A stretch of DNA of 64,000 bases, taken from assembly GCF_964275005.1 (NCBI RefSeq), contig NC_092698.1, positions 25,515,447-25,579,446 of the forward strand, read 5' to 3'. The position numbers were made by a program, and so were the translations under genes. This document shows, in pieces, positions 59,601 through 64,000 of the stretch. This DNA is from Diadema setosum. Taxonomy: Eukaryota > Echinodermata > Echinoidea > Diadematoida > Diadematidae. Under the pieces are notes generated by a model, which ran no database searches, was not told where the DNA came from, and saw only the letters and a program-made list of their open reading frames with translations. Each line of letters opens with the position of its first letter. The stretch's first letter is position 1.

Positions 59601-62600
59601 GAGATCAATGGGCTCCCCCCCCCCCCCCAGCTCTATCATCTACCAAAATAGCCCGGCTTAGTTAGGGTTAAGGCTCTTGACCCTGGTTATCGGGAGTATG
59701 ACTGGGTGTGCATAATCAACTTGACTATCACGCTCTCATATAAAAACAAAGAAAACATGAAATATCTACCAAAGTGATAAATACCTTTATATCTAGAGCA
59801 AAAAAAGAAAAAAAAAGACTCACTGATCTTCCTCGTCACGTCGGAAGCGTTCAGGACGAAATTCTTCAGGGTTGTCAAAGTAGCAATCCATCATACCCAT
59901 GGCCAGGGTGCTAGCCTGTAATGGGAACATAACCTTATTAATTTCTTAATGGAATTATGTAGGTATGAGAGAGACAGGCATACACCTTATAAAATACAGA
60001 AAAAGTAGACATTTTCACATGATGAACTTTTCTCACTCTCTTCCAAGTAGTGCAAAGTACTTACATGTATGTTAGGGAAAAATTGCTTTAGCTTTAATAT
60101 AATGCCATTAGGTTTTGATAAGAACCTCTTTCAGTATTTACCAGAACATGAGTTCCCTTGGGCAGATGGTACTGTTCATACTGGACGTCAAAACCCAATA
60201 CACGGCTTGTGCCTTGGACTGGTGGATACAGCCTCATTGTTTCTTTCAGAACCTGCAAACATTGATTAGAATTGGGGGGGGGGAGAATAGAAAGGTCACA
60301 GAAGTATTTTGTATGTGCTACTGAAACGCGGAAATATTACATTATTTCATAGTTCCACAGTGAGACAAGAATTGCTGCTGCTGTTACTTGTACTACTAAA
60401 CTTTTACATCATCAACAGCTACTTGTAATAATGATGAATTGGATTTCAAATCATATCATTTAGCTGCGGTCACATTACACGAAACTATGTGTAGTTTGCT
60501 TACTGATAACTTACAAAAGTTTAAGCACACAGTCACACTACAGACAAAACTATGCATAGTTTGTCATATCAAACTACCTGTAGTTTCGAGCTCTGACAGA
60601 AATTAAGAAAAAAAAAAATGCAAACATGAAACTGTACAAATTGATAAAAAATGCAGTGTGTGTAGTAAAACAACATGAATGGACCTACTATAGCATCACA
60701 AACTTTTGGAAGTTTCAGCCGCATCTGGGCACACTGCACAAACCTATGCATAGTTTTGCGGCTACATCCAAATTGCACATAGGAAGTTTGGCAGGAAGCT
60801 TTACTGGTAGCTCCTAAAAAAGTTTGCGGTCACATGGCCAAAACTATGCAGAGCAAAATACTGTGCAGTAAAACTACACCACATAGTTTCGCGTAGTGTG
60901 ACCACGCCCATTGATAGTTGTCCCTGACTTGGCCTAGGAGTAAGACTTGGAGTAAGGGTGCATTTACACCAAGCACAGTATGGACAACGGGCCGGGTTTT
61001 TGCTATGGTGCGCCTATGGGAATCATGTCTGGTTCTGTTAAAAAAGAATCCGTAATTCTGCACAAAATCACCCAAAATGTGATTCTCATGTCAAAATCAA
61101 GAGAACAAAATCAACAGTAGAAGATTAATTGTGTAACAAAATTATTAGCGGGGAAGTAATATTGTTACCAGATATGGTTCCTTTTGGCGCACCATAGCAA
61201 AAACCCAGCCTGTTGCCCATACCATGCTCGGTGTAAACGGGCTTTCAGACTTGGCCTAGGAGTAAGTCGTGCAAGGAACCACCTTTACTGCTTGCTAGGT
61301 TACTCGTTTTCCTCATGAGGGTCACAGGAAAAAGTATGGATCTAGGGATCTCTTTGTGCCAATACCAGAGTGAAGTTTGGAATCGGACAACTGAGCTCAT
61401 GCATGGTGTATGATTATGGTGTAAACTAGCATCTACCTGCACAGCACACATGTAATTCAAACGGATACTGGCATACATACCAAGGCCCACTCACCAGCAT
61501 AAGGTATTCAAGCTTCATGATATCCTCATAAGAGACAAAGGTTTTGTCCCCCAACTTCTCATCTAACTCCTGTTTTACTCTGTGGAAAAGAAAGAAGAAA
61601 AAACAAAAAGAGGAAACAGAATATCTTGGTGAATAAAACTCTTATTCACATAGCCTTACACTGGCCACGGATTAAACTTCTCTCTTTGTAGCTGCACACA
61701 GTGACCATCTACATAAAGAGCATAACATAATCTACGAAAAATGTAATCCAGCACTTCCAAAACAATGAGAAAATGCTGTTTTTGTGTAATCTGAGGATTG
61801 AGCATATCTGGGCCCTGTACCTCTTACTATATGGATTTGCCTTAGTATAAATCCCTACTACTATCATCACTATGATCAATGATATTGTTTCTTACTCTAT
61901 GGCTTTCATGATATAGGCCACTAATCTGAAGTGCAAAAAGAAAAACAAACACACACACACAAAGGCCAAAACCTTGAGGGGCCAGTTTATATTCTTAAAG
62001 CTTATGTACGTGCATCACAAAACTGACAAAAAATTGCCAGATATGGATTTTTAGTTAAATCATGAAAGAGCAGACTATAAGCTTTTAATGGTGTGTAACT
62101 CAATTCAAATGGACTCTCCTTACCTCTCTAAATATGGGAGAGAAAGCACACACCTGCGTAAGTATATGCTGAGAAAAGATGCTCTGAAGTACAATGTTAT
62201 ACATGTAGGGTCTACTCAAGCGCTTAATCTTACCAAGCTGCGCTAGCTGTGCCATAAATGGGACAAAAAACAGGACGTACAAAACTGCAGCAGCAACAAA
62301 GGGATCACAGATCAAGTTGAAATTGAGCATGCTCTATCAACGCAATCTGTACATCACTTACGCTGACTTTTAAAGCAGTAGCATAAGCCTTTCAAAAGTA
62401 ATCAGAGTTGAAAGTGAACAGTGTGTAAAAGTTTTTTAAGGAAATTAAAAGGGGTGTCTAGGAGATACCAAATTACACTATTCTACCAGTGTTCTAGAAA
62501 AACTGCTAAATACACAATTCCCCATTCATTTTATGATTCCAAACTTTGGAATAATGTAGAAGAAGGGTTACTCTTTCAGAAAATATAAAAAATAAACTTA

Positions 62601-63280
62601 AAATTGACTACATCATAGATTGACCCCTTTCACCTTTCTTGAGTCCTCATGTAAAATCAGGGTTTGCAACTTTGCTGGTCTTGTGACGCATGGTCACACA
62701 TAGTACTTACACTGACATATGAAACTGATACATATGTTCTGTTTCCCATATCTAATTGTAGTTTATATCCTGGGCATTGTTACAGCCAATAATTTCTCAC
62801 TGTCATACACCCACTCAAGAATGAGCTCAGTGCCCTCTTTATCTGAAATCATGACTCACCAAACAACTTTCAAAAGGCTTTCAAGCTTCTTTATATGCAC
62901 CTCTCCTTATCAAAGGTTACTTTTAACATCCAATACTTGCAAAGATACATGCCTTACAAATCTACAAGCTTAATTGTACTGCCCAACCAAGCACCAACCA
63001 ATATGAAACCACATGCATTACAACGGATTTAGACATGAGACCTTTCACTCTGCAGTAAAAAGAACAAAAAAAAAAAAAACACACATGAAAGATGAAAATG
63101 TTGTGAGTCATTAGTGAGTCACAGAGTTGTCATTTTGAAACATGCCTTCATGAAACTTGTGTATATCTTTGCCATTCAAAAACAAAAACAACAACAACAA
63201 CACTCACTTCTCATAGACATCTGGGTATCTGCACAACTGCTGGATGGTGAAAGCAAGTAGATTGCTGGTTGTTTCTTGAC
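56699..63280 (-). CDS. CYP46A1: Cytochrome P450 family 46, second gene, 3' half only
   Basis: Six exons in transcript order: 63280-63208, 61579-61495, 60252-60142, 59915-59824, 59259-59184, 56836-56699. Their lengths (73, 85, 111, 92, 76, 138) equal exons 8-13 of the plus-strand gene and all junctions are GT-AG in phase. The product portion has GQETTSN (I-helix), ETMRLYPP (ExxR), PERF and the heme loop FSLGHRSCIG, then ends AYITQL. It covers 191 residues with about 36 differences from the plus-strand paralogue. Exon 9 is identical in protein, while exon 13 differs at 17 of 45. The anchor and substrate-recognition half lie beyond the right edge. It is probably functional; no stop or frameshift was seen. 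The substrate is unknown. Confidence 0.92.
57180..58535 (+). repeat. Repeat family with about 150-bp tandem units rich in TGACCT direct repeats (intron 12 of the minus-strand gene)
   Basis: The lead matches 40255-40560. From about 57421, units of roughly 150 bases repeat, each with a TGACCT cluster, then CCATCATACATCATCC, AAGTTTGGTGAAA and GAGTTATCGCGTAAACG. Clusters at 57977-58003, 58128-58153 and 58280-58305 each have four half-sites: spacers 0, 2, 1 in the first and 0, 1, 1 in the others (one half-site reads TGATCT). Weaker clusters lie near 57516, 57681 and 57830. The end is a GGACGTAC/GGACGGAC run (58425-58490) and a hairpin, TGCCTCCGGCACCA with TTCGTGGCGGAGGCA. Confidence 0.85.
60465..60909. 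mobile_element. MITE with AAACTATG-rich termini (intron 9 of the minus-strand gene)
   Basis: GCGGTCACATTACACGAAAC then TATGTGTAGTTT at the left pairs with CTACACCACATAGTTTCGCG and TAGTGTGACCACGCCC at the right. Internal AACTATGCATAGTTT palindromes occur at about 60549 and 60743. There is no coding capacity. Confidence 0.75.
60957..61246. mobile_element. MITE with 58-bp termini flanked by a 19-bp direct repeat
   Basis: The termini share TTTACACC, GTATGG and GGGTTTTTGCTATGGTGCGCC-like sequence (left to about 61013, right from about 61190). GACTTGGCCTAGGAGTAAG occurs on both sides (60926-60944 and 61248-61266), with a partial extra ACTTGGAGTAAG next to the left end. Confidence 0.75.
61580..63207. 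other. Intron 8 of the minus-strand P450 gene
   Basis: No transposon with clean ends was recognised. A short (AC)n is at 61953-61962 and an A-run at about 63068-63080. Confidence 0.55.
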
Positions 63281-64000
63281 CTTTGTGTTGCAATGTAAAG
63301 AATTACAGAGAATAGGAAAAAGGGGAGAATACTGACATCAAAAATATAATACACCCATAGGTTTAACAGATCTACTGAGAAGCGGTTTAAAACGTACACA
63401 CACATTTGAGAGGAAGCCTACACCACAAAGACATGGTTATATCAGGTTCGCTGATGACGTAGGCATTCCTTCTTCAGCATCTCCATTTTAACCTACACCC
63501 AGCGGAGGTTATGTTTTCCGTTAGGTATGTTTGTCTATCTGTCCGTCTGTGTACAAGGTAACTCAAGAACAGATGATCAGATTTTGACTAAACTTGAGGG
63601 TGTGGTCGTAATTATGAAAGAAACGATTAAGGCCAAGTAAAAAAAGAAACCAGTTTCTCGTCCTCGCGCGCATCGATTTTGGCCGCCGCATCAATTTTTT
63701 TACTATTTACTATTTTCAAAATGGCGCTGAAAATACCAAGAAATTCATAATTCTCGTCCCAGCCCGCTCTCCGCCCGCATCGACTTTTTGGATATTTACT
63801 ATTTTTTCGACAATCGACAATCCACCTACCAATCGTAATGTCTCATTTGTAATTTATTACGTCTTGCGTCCTCTATAATAGCTGTAGTACAGCTGTAGCT
63901 TCTGTAGTGCGTATGTAATAACGCATGCATTTCACACTGCGAGCTCGGCAAGAAGGAATGACCCACAAAGCAGTCGAACTGTAGTTGGATGGGCGCGGGC
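63281..64000. other. Part of intron 7 of the minus-strand gene
   Basis: Exon 7 is expected beyond the right edge. GCGGAGGTTATGTTTTCCG at 63503 and CTGTCCGTCTGTGTACAAGG at 63539, followed by AACTCAAGAACAGATG, resemble the ends of the TGACCT-rich repeat family in general layout. Two ATCGA(T/C)TTT..ACTATTTACTATTTT blocks occur at 63671-63716 and 63779-63808. Confidence 0.5.

Overview
The window is animal genomic DNA: AT-rich, intron-rich and packed with microsatellites, LINE remnants and small inverted-repeat transposons. Its one clear host gene family is cytochrome P450 46 (cholesterol 24-hydroxylase-like). The mix of CR1/L2-type LINEs, a tRNA-headed SINE, TTAA- and TTA-flanked non-autonomous DNA elements and the recurring palindrome TAGGCCTA suggests a marine invertebrate deuterostome. 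An echinoderm such as a sea urchin is my best guess, and this is inference.

Layout. 1-21.4 kb holds no host gene that I recognise. It carries three near-tandem 1.1-kb Harbinger-like elements (4.6-7.9 kb), a decayed LINE reverse transcriptase (8.9-9.3 kb), foldback elements (9.4-10.5 kb), and one fairly young LINE on the minus strand (11.9-16.7 kb). That LINE has ORF1, ORF2, one frameshift and a 246-bp MITE inserted in ORF2. LINE 3' fragments lie at 16.7-19.6 kb.

21.48-44.09 kb is a complete plus-strand CYP46-like gene. I assembled it by eye from 13 coding exons whose phases all agree, giving 1530 nt (509 residues plus stop). Its introns carry many transposons, several of them long inverted repeats.

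44.1-56.6 kb is an intergenic spacer with a decayed LINE, a SINE, a 5'-truncated L1/Tx1-type LINE joined to (GT)n on both sides, two inverted arrays of the motif TTCGTTATTCCGAA, and a 230-bp compound tetranucleotide repeat.

56.70-63.28 kb is the 3' half (six exons, equivalent to exons 8-13) of a second CYP46-like gene on the minus strand; its 5' half lies beyond the right edge. The two P450 genes are tail to tail, have identical exon lengths, about 81 percent identity over the shared 191 residues, and a recognisably conserved 3' UTR. Both have an intronic copy of a repeat rich in TGACCT half-sites; in the minus-strand gene this forms direct repeats spaced by 0 and 1 bases, a nuclear-receptor-like arrangement.

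No rRNA, functional tRNA, CRISPR array, LTR element or virus-like element was recognised. Exon boundaries were deduced from splice consensus, phase and family alignment from memory; no database search was possible.
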